A stretch of DNA of 64,000 bases from Andrena cerasifolii (lineage: Eukaryota; Arthropoda; Insecta; Hymenoptera; Andrenidae): the NCBI RefSeq assembly GCF_050908995.1, contig NC_135121.1, forward strand, positions 2,604,001 through 2,668,000, read 5' to 3'. The translations under genes and the position numbers were made by a program. The notes beneath the pieces are model-generated. The model did no database searches, had not been told where the DNA came from, and was given only the letters and a program-made list of their open reading frames with translations. Positions 10,498 through 23,069 of the stretch are shown here, piece after piece. Every line of letters begins with the position of its first letter. Positions within the stretch are counted from its first letter, which is position 1.

Positions 10498-11384
10498 GAG
10501 GTAGGGCACACGTATTGACGCTATTGGCTGACGCGACACCGTTGACGAATACAAAGTAAGCAAACGGGACCCAGGCGGTGGGAGCCAATGCGAGCGAAGT
10601 AGTCCCCTTGCCCCTTGTATCATCCGCGTTTCTTCTTCTCAGCAAACGACAGTGGGTACAGTGCGGATACTTCTAAATAGTCGGAACTCACACGAGCCTG
10701 ACACGGAACTGATATGTATGCCCGGACCTTAATAGGTAACATGTTTTAAAAAATTGTAGATAGTAACCGAAGCGCGTAACGATATTGTAGTGGTACTATT
10801 GAAGTTTGAACAGCGCACCTTGTAGAGGGGAAAAGGGTTAGAAGGGACGAAAATATGACGGAAGGGCAAATGCCAATAATGAATGTGTACCTCGTTAGTA
10901 AGCTTTTTCTTAATATATGCAAGAAGATGTTGCTACGTAAACTAAATTGTTGAGAAGGAATGTTGGTAAGAGATCCAAACCAATGGAGCGGAAATAAATT
11001 TAGAAAGAAATTCCAAAACATGAACAGATTTCCCGTAACGGCAGGAAACTTGAAAGTTTCATAAGCAGTAGTGTATAGGGCTCTGAACGCGCCTCCGGCG
11101 GAAGTCGAGTGAAAACGGTTCGCAAACGTGCGTAGCCTGAGAACGACACAAATCAATACGTGCTCGCGCCGTTCTGACCAGAAGTAATACTTGCGACCAC
11201 AGCAAAGAACGAACAGACCCAGTCAGCTTGCCTCGAGTTTGTGCTCGAACTACCAACAGGCTTGACAAGTCGCGGCCTTATGTAAGTTTCACACGAGTGT
11301 GTGCGCGGGTGTTGTCTTTCGTAGTATTGTTTTACTAATACGTACTATACACCTGGTAATGATACATATTGCTAATATTGATAA
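10498..11384. other. Non-coding DNA
   Basis: No gene seen. Overlapping frames near 10746-11268 on the minus strand show no known motif. Confidence 0.45.
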
Positions 11385-11392
11385 TTGTGTAC

Positions 11393-11668
11393 TAGGGCGG
11401 AGCGGAAAATTTAAATTTGAATTTTCAGTTGGTCTGGGTGCGGGACAGTAGTCTTTTGATTAACCAAACACAACTGTAAAAAAAATTTGGAAAAATATTC
11501 ATGTCTGCGGGTTCCTTTTTCACCCAAAAATTATTATATGATTACATGAATATTTTTCAAAAATTTTTTTACAGTTGTATTTGGTTAATCAAAAGACAAC
11601 TATCCCGCACCCAGGCCAACTGAAAATTCAAATTTAAATTTTCGCCTGTATAGTATCGCTCCGCCCTA
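11393..11668. mobile_element. hAT-like MITE with perfect 8-bp duplication
   Basis: The element begins TAGGGCGGAGCG and ends CGCTCCGCCCTA. Its arms stay complementary for roughly 110 nt, with blocks such as AATTTAAATTTGAATTTTC and TTTGATTAACCAAA. The octamer TTGTGTAC flanks it on both sides (11385-11392 and 11669-11676) without a mismatch and fits the hAT target consensus. It is 276 bp and non-coding. Confidence 0.85.
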
Positions 11669-11676
11669 TTGTGTAC

Positions 11677-13562
11677 TTCGAATTTCAATGCCAAATAATC
11701 TATAAGTACATATTGGGTCATTTCATAAATAACACGGGTTTCTTTTGTGGAGGTATATTATTATAATAAACTTTTGTATGTTAGCTTTATCAATGCATAC
11801 ATTTTACAAAAAATTTATGCGCATTCTAATTTCTTCGGCAAATGCATACACACATGTATTTTGATTAATAATACCTTGAACATTCAATAAAAGTCTGCAT
11901 TAAAAACTGCAAACACGCCGGGTAATAGTGAGTTTTCAATGCGCGTGTCTAAACAGAGAAGATAAAAGTAGATGGAGCCATCGACCCTTTCTCTATTTCA
12001 AATTCTATGACAATAGCGATAAGCAGATTTGAACTTTGACACTCAGTGTATGTAGTGTCGAGTTATTGTTACTGTATGGCAAGCAAACCAAAGATATGTG
12101 GACTCCTTTATTTCCCACCCCCTCTTCTTACCACCTTATGCAAATCCTACTACTGCTCAATATACATATCTACCTAAATATATATTGATACGCAAGATTC
12201 TGACTATGTGACTGGATTCTTAACTATATGACGCAACATATGAACTCATATAGTCTCGAATATGAAGTGAAAGGTGTTTAATCTGGGTTAACTGCGAATC
12301 AGTATTATGGTCACGTTAAATGAATCATTAAGAAAAAAAAACAGTTTTTTACTCATAAAAATGTTAATTTATAAACACTTATGAAATAATATATGCATTA
12401 ATGTGTTCCTCAACATAGTTTAACAACTATGTCAGTAAATGTATACGTTTCCTAATAGGTACTAATACACCTGTGAAAAATAGTGATGGTGCATGTGTTG
12501 ATGTAAATTTTTCAGAAAATCTCAAGTAGGTACATACAAAGTGTTCGACTACATGTGGGAGAAAATTTAAGGGCTGATTCTAGACGTCAAAATAAGACAA
12601 AAATCAGGAATAACGAAATTGCGGTTGAGCCTTCGTTTTGTCATTATTAGCGTTTAAGATTTGGTATATTCCACTTGAAAGCGGACAACCAGGTCCAGCA
12701 TCGGTGCACGTGGAAGAAATTATTCGTGGGGTAGAGCAGTGGTAGTTAAAGCCACTGTCACACGGGGTCACTCACTTCAGAGAAGCTGCAACAAAATGTA
12801 CGACACTTTATCCGAAATTAAAGGGTATCGCTGAGTTAAACTGAACTTGCCAATTCACTGGAATTCATTGTTTCCATTGTATCTACTGTAGTCCATTGGT
12901 TTATCGATGCACACGTGGCTAAATCACACGAACACACAGAATCGCACCACACCAAGAAAAAAATCAGATTCCCCGCACTAAAATGTGTGAAAAAATTAAA
13001 ACACGAATCACAACTCACACTAAACACGTAAAAAAAAATATCAAATTTACCCGCACTAAAACACGCCGCAAAAATAATCAGATTTACACGCACACAGCTA
13101 ATTAAAATTAATAACTCTTAATAAATAAACGAGTCCACTGAATGTTTGTCAACTTCGCGATGTGTTCGCGTGTAAAAATTTTATATGACATCAGAATGAG
13201 TCAGTATTTACATGTTATTTATTCTAAACCATACATAGACCGCTACTTTCTAGCAGTACCATACAATTACAGTGAAATAATATAACATTTCGTGAATGTG
13301 TAAAGCGCGATCAAATATAAAGACTATTCTTACTAAAATATTCTTACTATTTCTTAATATACTAACATTAAGAACAATATCAATAACACTTTCTTAATTA
13401 CTATATCTTAACTATTTCTGCCAGAAGCAGTTTTACTCCCTTTTATTTTTTAATGTTTGGCAGATATGTATAACGTTTGAATAAACAGTGTATCTATATC
13501 TGGTGTAAATAATGAGACAATTACGCGCTGCGCATCTATGTAATAAGAAGCTTAATATGTCC
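11677..13562. other. Non-coding DNA with a degenerate tandem repeat
   Basis: No gene seen. At about 12955-13090 there are three imperfect copies of a unit built on AAAAATCAGATT...CGCACTAAAA. The block 12535-12615 is a minus-strand copy of the ACCCTGTATA module. Confidence 0.5.
12535..12615 (-). repeat. Shared module, copy 2
   Basis: On the minus strand this reads TTTTTGTCTTATTTTGACG, TCTAGAATCAGCCC, TCTCCCACATGTAGTCGAAC, matching the module seen at 38130-38215 and 59100-59185. Confidence 0.55.
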
Positions 13563-13733
13563 GTTTGTTAGCAAAATCAGTCCAGAGGCTTTTTCGAAAT
13601 TCGCCATCAAGTTCTTTGGGCACCCAAAGATGCCGCAAAAGCTTATTACCCTGGAACATTAAAAAAATGGGTATTACCTGTGGTCTAAAACAGGCATTAT
13701 GTTTATCTTACGGACCCCAAGAGTTTCAAGCAC
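13563..13733 (+). repeat. Interspersed repeat, copy 1 (partner at 30369-30543)
   Basis: Blocks such as GTTAGCAAAATCAGTCCAGAGGCT, GACCCAAAGATGCCG (here CACCCAAAGATGCCG) and ATGGGTA..ACCTGTGG..AAACAGG recur in the same order at 30369-30543, with indels between them. The family is unknown; no ends are clear. Confidence 0.65.
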
Positions 13734-13996
13734 TGTTGAACATTAAGTTTTCGTAAGTGTCGTTGCTTTTTTTCGCAAATAAAATGAAATGACCGAAGAT
13801 GAGACAGGTACCTACTGTAGGTATCCAAAATCGGGCTTTTCTTTAATGGTGCTAAACGCGGATTTGACCTTAGCTTCTTAAAATGCCACTCGAGCATAAT
13901 TATGCTTTAGCCGGTCCCAAGCCGGGGTTGATAAAAAAAGAGTGCTCCTGTTACGGTGGTGATTTCCAACAAAAAATATGGTAGGTACTAGACTTA

Positions 13997-16770
13997 GAGT
14001 GGCTCGATTTGCAACTTTTTTTCGAATCGAATTCTAATACCCACCAGAAGTGGCCACCCATAAGGACATTTCATGTGCAAATTCTTTTTCGGATCGGACA
14101 ATATCTTCTGTCTCTACTATGAGAGTCAATTTTTAAGGTTTTTGGTAAAAAGACTAACGTTATAGCCTTCGTCAGATGGACTCGTCTGGCCATATAGATG
14201 CATTCACATGTACACATTATGATGAGAAGTCGTCAATAAGGACCCTAGAGTCATGATCATGTCACTGCAGAACCGTGGAATGCACACAGGGGAGGGGGAA
14301 AAATGGATTGTGAACACGTTTATTGTACGCTCTTCGCTCAGTTGGTGATTCGGAGATGCGATATACCAAGTGATCTAGTGTCCGCCACAGGGAGGTGGCT
14401 GCACTTCGGACTCCTCCCAATAGAGTAGCTCGAAATTCGATTCCAGCCGAGACTCGGTTTCCGATCCAATCCGAGCGCTCGAAAGAACCGGGTGGCTCGA
14501 ATGAAGCGAGCAGTTCGAACGTGTTCGAAAATGTATGTACAATGTACATCTTTCGTACAGATCGACATTATTGAACAGTTCGCTATATCGAGTATGATAA
14601 TTGTTTCGGTTATTTTATCGTATGTTTTTCTAATGGAATAGATATAATAATTAGACTGTCCGACATGGTTTTGTAACCTTAACGAAATATATCGTTTCCG
14701 ATGAATTTTTGCTCGCTGAAAACGAATTTGGCGGTGAAAATGGCGTAGCACGTCATGCTACATCGATGTTATGAAACCGATGTTTAGTTCACTAAACAAA
14801 CAATTTGTTTAAACAAACGATTGCAAAATTACATGTTTTGGTACATATAGAATCGTATTCTGCGGGGAAAATAACTAAACAAATATGTTTATTTTAAAAC
14901 TATTTTACAATATAATTTGTTAAACAAATTGTTTAAACAAATTAATTTTACAAATCCTATCGTCGGATTCGGAATCAGTGAACTTATTACTGTACGCCTT
15001 TTCTTAGCCCTTTCGCTACAGTTCTCTCTGCCGGAAACTATACTTGTACACGGTTTTATATTAAACTGAATATTTAAATGTAAATAAAATAATTTTGTTC
15101 ATAAAATTGTGTTTGCAACGACCAGTTCTTTAGCTTAAATGTTCTTTGTTCGCAACTGTCACACGAAAATTTTCATTGCATGTTTGCTATTTTGAAATGT
15201 AAACGCTTTAATTAAGCGTACAATATTCTAAGCATTCATATTCAATGCAGCCACTGCATCGCAGTGGCGCAGCTCGAAAGTTTTAATATTCCCAAAACAG
15301 ATTCGAACTGTTCGGATCGTTCGAGCAACCCGAATGTTTCAAGTCGATCAGTTTTTTCGAGCCGCTCGCTTCTTTCGAGCGCTCGGCTCGGCTCGGTTAT
15401 TCGAACCGAGTAGGGTAGATGTCCCGACTTGCTTGAGAAGAAATTAATTACTGACTTCTCTTACTTTAATTTTGCTTGGTGAAAATTTATTTTGGTGTTT
15501 TGAACTTTTCTCTTTATTCAGGCATTTTTTCGGGTTGAAAATGTTAATTTTTCATATTTTTTTTAATTGAAATAAAAATACATGTTTTTGTTCCAATTAC
15601 CTTGCCCTGAGAAATGCGTTGTCCCTATTCCCGTGCCCCCAATTAGCGTGCCATTTTTTTAATTGCGTTCCCGCGGTTAAGTTATGTCTTTGAACTTTAA
15701 ACTGTTCAAAACATTTTTTTGCTCTACGAGAGGTGTTTTTATGTAATTTTAATATGACCTTTTCATTACAAAAGCAAAATACGCAAATACAAATTTGTGT
15801 TCACCCGTTCTGAGAAACGAAAGGAAGGTTAGGTTTAGCAGTTACAGAGGGAGCCAGTGGGATTCAAGGGACACGGTAACAAGGACAAGCGTTAAATTCC
15901 TGTCCCAATTACCGGATTCACTTTAAAAATACGAAAAAGTTTCAAAAGTGCTCATTTTTCTATTTTTTTTTATTATATAAAATTTGAACCTTTTATAATA
16001 TAATAAACACTTTACATAAGTGCAAATCATGATAATTATCAATTTATTCATTTCTGTAAAATACGTGTTCCTTATCGTTTCCGGTAAGGATTTAGGTAAA
16101 TCCATCGAAATCTTCATATGCATTTTTGAAATTTTTTTTACTATGCTTTAATTCTTTAAAATGCAACCTTCTAGTTTGTAACACATACATTAATAGTTTA
16201 ACTTAATTAAACAAATTTATTTCCTTATTTATTTATGCGAGTTTTTTTGTACAGTTTCTTTAAGCGTAAAGGCACGGTAATTGGGACATCTACCCTATAT
16301 CCCGGCTCGCTTTTTCCGAGTACTCGAACAACTCTACCTCCCAAGTCTTACCCAACCAGCCATACGTAGGACCCGCTGAATGTTTAATCTGAATCGTCGT
16401 CTGCAGGGAAAATGCTTACGACCTGTAATTTGTTATCAAATTTGGAGAGTTTCTGTCTGGACATCAAAATTGACCGAATGTGGCGATCACGTGCCCCTGC
16501 GCCACATACATTTGATGATACCACAGTCGAGAGCTTTAATGTACGCTCTACAGCAACTGTGTGGCAGAGGTACTTGGTGAAAGATAATTCTGGCACGATG
16601 TTTTCTGGCCGGAATAGCTTACTTATAAGTTCTTTTATGGAGGCGTGTCTGAGAACTGATGGCACAGTGACGCAGACGTCTGGATTTTACACGCGAAATG
16701 TCCTTATGGGTGGCCCACTTTTGGCGGGTACTAGAACTCGTTCCGAAGAAAGTTGCAAATTGAGCCACCC
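13997..16770. mobile_element. Long TIR element, about 2.8 kb, with nested insertions
   Basis: The left arm (from GAGTGGCTCGATTTGCAAC) and right arm (to its near complement GTTGCAAATTGAGCCACCC) match imperfectly over about 100 bp, including CACCCATAAGGACATTTC on both sides. TA flanks both ends. No transposase frame survives. The GC-rich TCGAG/CTCGAA-rich segments at 14390-14520 and 15290-15410 look like the arms of a further inserted element, and 15413-16295 is another. Confidence 0.6.
15413..16295. mobile_element. TIR element starting GGGTAGATGTCCC
   Basis: GGGTAGATGTCCC at the left end is mirrored by GGGACATCTACCC at the right, each flanked by TA (15411-15412, 16296-16297). It is 883 bp, AT-rich and without a transposase frame. 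The TA flanks suggest the Tc1/mariner/pogo superfamily. It interrupts the CGAG-rich sequence of 13997-16770. Confidence 0.7.
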
Positions 16771-16779
16771 TAGTAGGTA

Positions 16780-17139
16780 CCTACTATAATAATGCCTGGC
16801 AAAGACAGGCATAAATACCAGTAGAACATAAAGCATTTTATTAATTCGATTACATGACTGTAGGTTTATGTCGGAAAAGGTGTAAGGAATGTCAGAACGA
16901 GGGTTGTAATAATGTGTGCTAATTTAACAAACAACAATTTCTTGCTATCACGGTCGGGGCTGGAGAGGCACTGCCACGGAACGACAGGCACCCAAAGCCA
17001 TCGGCAGTCCCAAAAACAAAATGCAGTCATCGCTACGCAACAAACACGCGGTCTTCTACAAAAGGAAGATATTTGTAATTTCAAATTCGTATTACTATAG
17101 GACTTTAATGAAATATTCACGGAACAAAATTACTTTATA
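16780..17139. other. Non-coding DNA with small hairpin
   Basis: A hairpin with TGCCTG/CAGGCA arms lies at about 16793-16812. I see no gene; the overlapping frames at 16866-17120 have no known motif. Confidence 0.45.
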
Positions 17140-17842
17140 AAGGTGCGTACTCACTAGCCAACAGTTCACGAACACAGTTTGCAAACAATGCTCGCAAGTA
17201 GTTCGCGAACTTTTTATAACCACTAGGGGAGACCGAGGCTAGTTGATACAGGGGCAGGTTGATACAGACGAATTATCGCGACACCGTATATATGTAGCTC
17301 CGTTTGAGCGAGATATGTGAAGTTTGTTGTTCAGCTCTTTACTACGATCGTTTTTTAACCGTTTTCATTTATATAGAGAAGAAGTAAAGAGTTTTGATAC
17401 ATCCAAATTGATCGTCCATATAACATTTTTTCATTCATTTTGTATGCATTTTCTCAAGTTTTCGCTTATTATATATTAAAGAGGAAGCACTGAAGTATAT
17501 TTTGGCACATTTGTTGTTAAGTAATTAATTAAAATAGAAATGAAAAAAATTGAAAACAGAATAACGTATCAACTAGCCCTGTACTCTTTTCGCGAACATT
17601 ACTCGTGTAACAAATTCACGAGCAATTCCCGAACAGTTATAAATATTTCTGTTATACCACTCATCAGTTTCTTCAGTAATCAGTTCGCTGTTTGGTCTCA
17701 TTTTAATCAAAAGAATCTTACCAATAAGAAGAACCTCACTGTAGGCTTGAATTTATTAAGTGTTTGCAAAAAGATTCCATAGTGGTTATAAAATATCTCC
17801 GATCAGTGTTTATGAAATGTTCGCTGGTGAGTACGTCCCTTT
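17140..17842. mobile_element. TIR element with a nested insertion
   Basis: The left end AAGGTGCGTACTCACTAGC is mirrored by GCTGGTGAGTACGTCCCTT on the right. The inside is rich in TTCGCGAAC-like motifs. A second element (about 17226-17582) appears to have landed inside. No coding sequence remains. Confidence 0.6.
17226..17582. mobile_element. Nested TIR element (GGCTAGTTGATAC ends)
   Basis: GGCTAGTTGATACAG near the left end and GTATCAACTAGCCCTGTA near the right are inverted. The left end is preceded by TA. The outermost bases differ between ends, so boundaries are approximate. Confidence 0.5.
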
Positions 17843-18048
17843 TAACTTTACATTACGAAAAGTTCAGGACAGTGTGCGAACAGGTACTCGAACAAGCATG
17901 CGAACTGACGATTTCTAAGAGATTCAAGTCCCTTCATTTCCCGTAATTTTCGTAAACAGTTTGCGAACGGTGGTGAAGGCGCATATAGATAAGAAACTGA
18001 GGAAAGTATAAATACTTCTAAAACACTTACTACTGCATTTATAAAGTA

Positions 18049-18426
18049 CAGTATTGTCTCGTTAGCGACTCGCTGGTCGGGACCGGCGTTGAGTCGGTAT
18101 CGTGAACAGAACCCTAATTCCGAGTGTTCGTTTCTCGCTTCTTTCTGGCCGGAGGGGGGAGCGAGATGGAACACTGCGTGCGCGGCGAGCGTGCGCGATG
18201 GTCGCAAGCGCAAAGGACAGAATGTCAGGCGTCCGAAAGACGGAGCGAGACAAAACATCAACGCGTCTTCGGTCTCGTACCGTCCTCGCTCGCTTTCAGT
18301 GCCTCTCGCTCGCTCTCGTTCCATCTCGCTCCAGCTTTCGCCGGGCAAGAGTGAGACAAAAGTGGTGGGGATAGCGAAGAGTCGGTATCGTGTACACAAA
18401 ATCGAGTCGCTAACGAGGAAATACTG
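18049..18426 (+). mobile_element. pogo-like MITE, copy 1
   Basis: The TIRs are CAGTATTGTCTCGTTAGCGA on the left and the complement of CAGTATTTCCTCGTTAGCGA on the right, with TA on each side (18047-18048, 18427-18428). The CAGTAT start and TA target fit the pogo branch of Tc1/mariner. The 378-bp body is GC-rich and packed with CTCGCTCG motifs. A nearly identical inverted copy is at 51969-52347, a disrupted copy at 35577-36839 and worn copies at 59310-59470 and 63330-63710. The several short frames here are chance products of the GC-rich body. Confidence 0.85.
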
Positions 18427-18706
18427 TACCTACGGTTTATTTGTAGTTATCTGAATATATAATCATCTTCAGTAATCATTCGCGCAATCCGCGCAGGATG
18501 TGGTGTGCTCTATGTAAATGAAATTATAGCAGTACACGCATCTTATTTCTGTTGAATAATTTTTACGCCAATTATGCTTGAAACATCTACATCTACAGTC
18601 TGTCCCACAAGAGCGTGTTCCCCGTGTCTCCGAAAGGAATCATCAGATTTAGAAAAAGTCTATATTGCCGAAAACTACGTTTTATGAACTAATACGCAAT
18701 TACCTA

Positions 18707-18928
18707 TTATATGGTCCCGTCTTCTTTGTTCTCGATAGTCGCTTGACCCCATTTAGGCATGCTTTTAACTAACTTTTTTGCATACTCCGAAGACAAAGAC
18801 CATACTTCTCGAATTTCTCGAGGTAACTGCTTGACCGTGAATATACGCCTCCCTCGAAGCTTGTGCTTTATGAAACCCCGAACGTTTCCGATTGCATTCG
18901 CATCCGACGAGTGTGCAGGCCAGTGCAA
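18707..18928 (-). pseudogene. Tc1/mariner transposase C-terminal fragment
   Basis: The minus-strand frame reads LHWPAHSSDANAIGNVRGF, then about 50 residues ending KSMPKWGQATIENKEDGTI and a stop. This is the C-terminal end of a Tc1-type DD34E transposase, whose usual form is WPAxSPDLNPIENLWG followed by a helix and the SMPxRxxAVIxxxG tail. The catalytic glutamate expected in the NPIEN motif is glycine here (NAIGN). An in-frame stop lies just upstream and I could not find the rest of the domain, so this is a dead fragment. Upstream sequence to about 19200 may belong to the same relic but shows no clear motif. Confidence 0.75.
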
Positions 18929-19300
18929 ACGTTACTATGCTCTTCTCTTCTTTCCGCGCCGTGCAAAAGCGGAAAAAAATACGGAGCTCTGATTTTAAAA
19001 ATCGCTTGTCTTCTACGGAATCACAAACTAAAATTCCACACGTGTTTATCAGCGTAGTAGAAGACACTTTTCTCCTCCGAATTGTCAACGACCCGCTGCT
19101 TCTTAAAGTACAGGGCCGTGGCTACGAGGAACGCGCTCTTCTGGGGCGGACTGTACATCTACATGCATGCCTGTTTCCGTGGCTATTAGGTACTTGTTGC
19201 TGTCGTTGCTCTTCTGGTACTCTGTTAATCATTAAATTACATTTGAGAATGGATTATTAATGTAATTCTTTTTCATATTCCCCAAAACAAATTTAGGCGG

Positions 19301-20039
19301 TACTTCCGAATGGCTCCAGTGGGCGATCGATACGAGGATTGATAGGAGGGGTGGGGAGGGTGTGTGGACCCCAAATTGTTGCTTCGGGAATTTATTAGTT
19401 TCCGAGATAATAATAAAACACTTTTACTATTTCTGTTGACTTATTCCGACACAACGCATTCCACTTTCCAATTTGTTCTGGATATTAATATTGGATGGGG
19501 TTAGATTAGTACGGGAGCGCGTAAAGCATGGTAGCGAACCGATGTGAGTTTGGATATTTGAACCAGAAACTTGCGAATGTGATTCATCCTATTATACAGG
19601 GTTGATACCTATTACTCTATTGATAGCCAATACTCTAGGGGGGGGGGGGGATTCTACAGGCCAAAATAAGACAAAAATATAGAATACAATTTTTTAATAT
19701 CGTGCTTCGTTTTTGAGAAAATTGGCGTCGAATTTTAGCTAAATAGGTGCGAGTGCCTTTTGGACGCCTGAGCGGCACGCGGAGGTAACGGGAACCCCGT
19801 CCAGCTGTTTGTAGAACAGATTGGGAGGGAGGAGAGGGGGGGGGTAGTATGGATCCCCGTTAGGGCTACGTTTATGCAGTTAAAAAAAAATTGTATAAAA
19901 AATTAACAATAATTTTTTATTAATATGTCGGAAACTAATAAATTCCCGAAGCTACATTTTTAGATTTAGGATCCGCACGCCCTCCCCACCCCTTCCCACA
20001 AACCTCTTGTCGATCGGCCGCTGGGGCCATTCGGAAGTA
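19301..20039. mobile_element. TIR element, family A copy 2
   Basis: It is bounded by TACTTCCGAATGGC and GCCATTCGGAAGTA and matches 9671-10383 in reverse orientation, including the central segment with GCGTAAAGC and GAACAAATTGG-like blocks and the ACCCTGTATA module. A poly-G run lies at about 19638-19650. Confidence 0.75.
19600..19690 (-). repeat. Shared module, copy 3
   Basis: Minus-strand counterpart of 10017-10101 within the second family A element: ATACAGGGTTGATACC, then GATTCTACAGGCC, AAAATAAGACAAAAAT. Confidence 0.6.
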
Positions 20040-20430
20040 CAGGGAGTAAAAAAAGTATTTGGACGGTTTTTAAAATCGCATAAACCTTTTAGAATTGGGT
20101 CAAACGACATGAGTTTTTTTTAGAAGCTAGAAGGATTAGTTTGCTAAGTGACGTGTTTCGCCGTTTTGAAAAAAATGCATTTGGTCGGAATAGAAAAAAA
20201 AATTGTAAACGTCGTTTTTTTAACTTTTTTTTGTGAGCCTGTAATGAAAATTCAAAAAACCCGTTTGTAGATTGAAGTAAGTTACATATGTACCTAAAAT
20301 TGCATCAAAATCGGTTAACGTTGCTCTGAGCTATAAACGCTTAAAGATCGCAGAATAAGGTCGAAAATCGCTGATTTCGATTCTTTTAATTAGGACTATC
20401 ATTTGGTAACTTACAGTTCTTATAGTTGGC
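20040..20430. other. Possible Tc1-like terminal fragment
   Basis: Directly after family A copy 2 comes TACAGGGAGTAAAAAAAGTA, followed by TTTGGAC; this resembles the outer TIR of Tc1-like elements (TA, CAG, AAAAGTATTTGGAC). I see no matching right end. The rest is AT-rich with homopolymers. Confidence 0.35.
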
Positions 20431-21001
20431 GAGTTATAACACAAAATCGGAAAATATCCGGAATTTAAGAGGTCAATTTCACCTCCTTAGTGTGAATTTG
20501 GGCAGCAAACAACAATTGCGTTGTAATCAGGCGGAAATCCCCTACATATTCGCAAAGTCTCAGAATTTTTTGAATTTCCGGGTTCGGGATCTTTCCTTGT
20601 CAGCGAGGCGCGTGACTGCTGGAGGCGTCGCCTTTGACGATTCTTGCTAGAGAATTACCCTATCTTTTGTGTCGTGTGATTTGGCATTTTACACATAATT
20701 ATATTTATGAACTGTTATCAAGCCCTATAACAAAATTTGTATTTACTTCAAACACACTGCGTAACACACGTCCAATGCCGCAGCAATCTCGCTACAAACT
20801 GGGGTACTACGTAAGTTTATTGCTAACGTAACCCGTTCAAACATAATATTTCCTACAGAGACCGACGAGTTAGGCTCAGGGCGGAAGGCGAAGCTTCTAA
20901 GAGTCCAAAAAGACCAGTAAAGACACCAGCGAAGCGAAAACGTGAGCAGCGTGGCCGGGAGAAGGTGACACGGAAGCGCGCGAAATTGACTCACAAGGAA
21001 T
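20431..21001. other. Non-coding DNA
   Basis: No gene recognised. A GC-richer patch at 20860-20990 has no family assignment. Confidence 0.4.
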
Positions 21002-22631
21002 GTTCGGTTACCTGAACATTCCGATTTTTTTCAAACTGTGCAGGATTGTATAATAGGACCTCAATAGAAGTATCAGGCAATTTTTCGCTTGTGCCCACTT
21101 TCGGTTCTTCAGGGTGAAAGCACCCCTTAAAAGATAATGTGTGATTTCCTACTTTCCTGTATAGGGTCGCTAGGGGGAATATGCCACAGTTAACTTTGAA
21201 ACGCGATATCTCGCAAGTATAAGTAGATACAGGGATAAAGATAAAACCATACGAAAGTGTAACTAATTCTGTGTATTGACTAATAAGTATAGATATGTAA
21301 CTTTTATAGTTCAAAGAGAAACTTACAAATACAAAAGTCCTCGAAAGTGGCATATTACCCAAGTGGTGGATAAATATGCCACAAGGTCTGAGGTGCTGTG
21401 CTACAAGCTATGAAGTGCGAACTAATCACTCAAATTTTGGAAGATCAACAATATTTTAAACTATTTAAGCTATTAGTAACTAATAACAAATATTTTAACT
21501 CAATGAAAAGTAAAATATATTTGAAAAAATAGCTATTTCTTACAAACTAACCAGTCTCCAATCTCTACGCAGTCTTCATGGACCCACTTTTTGTAACAAG
21601 TAGTTTTTACTCAGTCACATTTAGATCTTTTTTTATCGTAACAACATAGTTTACATATTGCACAGTAGTTGCACATTTTCTGAATCAATCGAATCGTCAT
21701 AAGAAATATCTACATTCTCAAAATTTGTTCTATAGTGTAGGGCGAGTCGCCTTCACCATTTGAATGGCATCCTTTAAACTTTTTTCTGACCAAGCAGCAC
21801 AGTTTGAAGTGCGTACATACTTCTTAGGCATGGTTCTAATACGAAAAAAAAAAAACAATTCAATGGCATTAAATAGAAAGAATTGTAAAGATATGAGTTG
21901 TGGCATATTATCCCGGCAAACATGTGGCATGTTACTCCACACGGCCATAAAAAGAAAGATTGAAAATCTCTCCACAAAGTGCATAGTGTTAACGGATGTG
22001 CGAGAGGTTATACAATTCGTTTGTTAGTATACTTTATCATAACCTATTGATGTTTTGTAGAATTGCTCACACAAAGGTATAATCTGCATTCTAGTTACAG
22101 TGTGAAATTAGATCAAGGCGATACTTTTATAACTTACCAGGATTTACTGCAAATAAAAGAAGATAAAAGCTGAAACGAAATTAGTGCAAATGTAACGCTC
22201 TTTGTACATTATTTAAGAAATTATTGAAAAGTGGCATATTACCTACGGTGGCATATTACCCCGAGTGACCCTATCTGGAAAACTATAGTAGATATAAAAA
22301 AATTATTACCATGAAAACTTAACGGCCTTTTATAACCTGTAAAACTGTGTAATCAAATTGTTTAAAATTTGCAGTTTAAACATTAACATGTTCCCTACCA
22401 CTTTTAAACAAATTGAATACATAGTTTTATACAGCACATAAAAACTAATAAATTTTGTTTCTAACAGTTTTTTTTATATGTATATCGTTTCCAAGATATA
22501 CCTACTGAACAAAAACCCTTGAAAACCCGAAAATGGGCACAAACGAAAAATTGCCTGATACTTCTATCGAGGTCCTCTACAAATCGGCACAGTTTAAACA
22601 AAAAAAAAATCGGATTGTTTGGGTAACCGAA
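21002..22631. mobile_element. TIR element (GTTCGGTTACC ends) split by a nested element
   Basis: GTTCGGTTACC at the left end and GGTAACCGAAC at the right are inverted, and matching continues for about 100 bp, with blocks such as AGAAGTATCAGGCAATTTTTCG and its complement near 22540. The inner element 21164-22271 interrupts it. No coding sequence remains. Confidence 0.65.
21164..22271. mobile_element. Nested TIR element (GGGTCRCT ends)
   Basis: GGGTCGCTAGGGGGAATATG is mirrored by CATATTACCCCGAGTGACCC. TA flanks both sides (21162-21163, 22272-22273). GGCATATTACC-type motifs recur near both ends. The 1108-bp body holds no intact frame. Confidence 0.7.
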
Positions 22632-22734
22632 CTTTCTCTGTCAGATGGCGTCAGAGCCACAACAGCAGTTCTACGTGAAATATGCAGCATAATACATTTA
22701 CGCTTTTTAATATGCAACCGTGAATGTAAGTAAA

Positions 22735-22960
22735 TATGTGATGGAACTGAAGTTGGAACTATCGATTAGCGATAGCTTATCGATAACTTATTGATACTTA
22801 AGGATATATCGATAATATCGTTAAAATATCGTTAAGCGTTGGAAGAACGAAGGTGGTACAAGTTTTCCATTTCTCCAGTCTTTGTACTATGGCGGTAAAA
22901 TATTTGTGCATTCCAGGAACATCTGTTCCAAGTGAACGATTATTTTCTAACGGCGTATAA
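22735..22960 (+). pseudogene. hAT transposase C-terminal fragment, copy 1
   Basis: From 22889 the plus strand reads MAVKYLCIPGTSVPSERLF, then SNGV and a stop. This is the most conserved part of the hAT dimerisation domain (typical form A.KYL.IPATSVPSERVFS). Only this short exon-like piece survives. Upstream, 22757-22840, are clustered ATCGATA/TATCG motifs. A related minus-strand copy at 55149-55400 has the same arrangement, so both derive from one hAT family. Confidence 0.75.
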
Positions 22961-23069
22961 AAAAATAAAAAGAAGTACTTATACCTAGTATATCGTAACT
23001 TCAAGCTGCTTGAGGCAAGGTTCACAATAATCCGATTGTGCTGAAATTGTGCGTACTTCCTTAGCACAA

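Noticed and set aside
16412..16789. 125-residue plus-strand frame
   Set aside because: Ends inside the right TIR of 13997-16770 and overlaps a 93-residue minus-strand frame; no motif.
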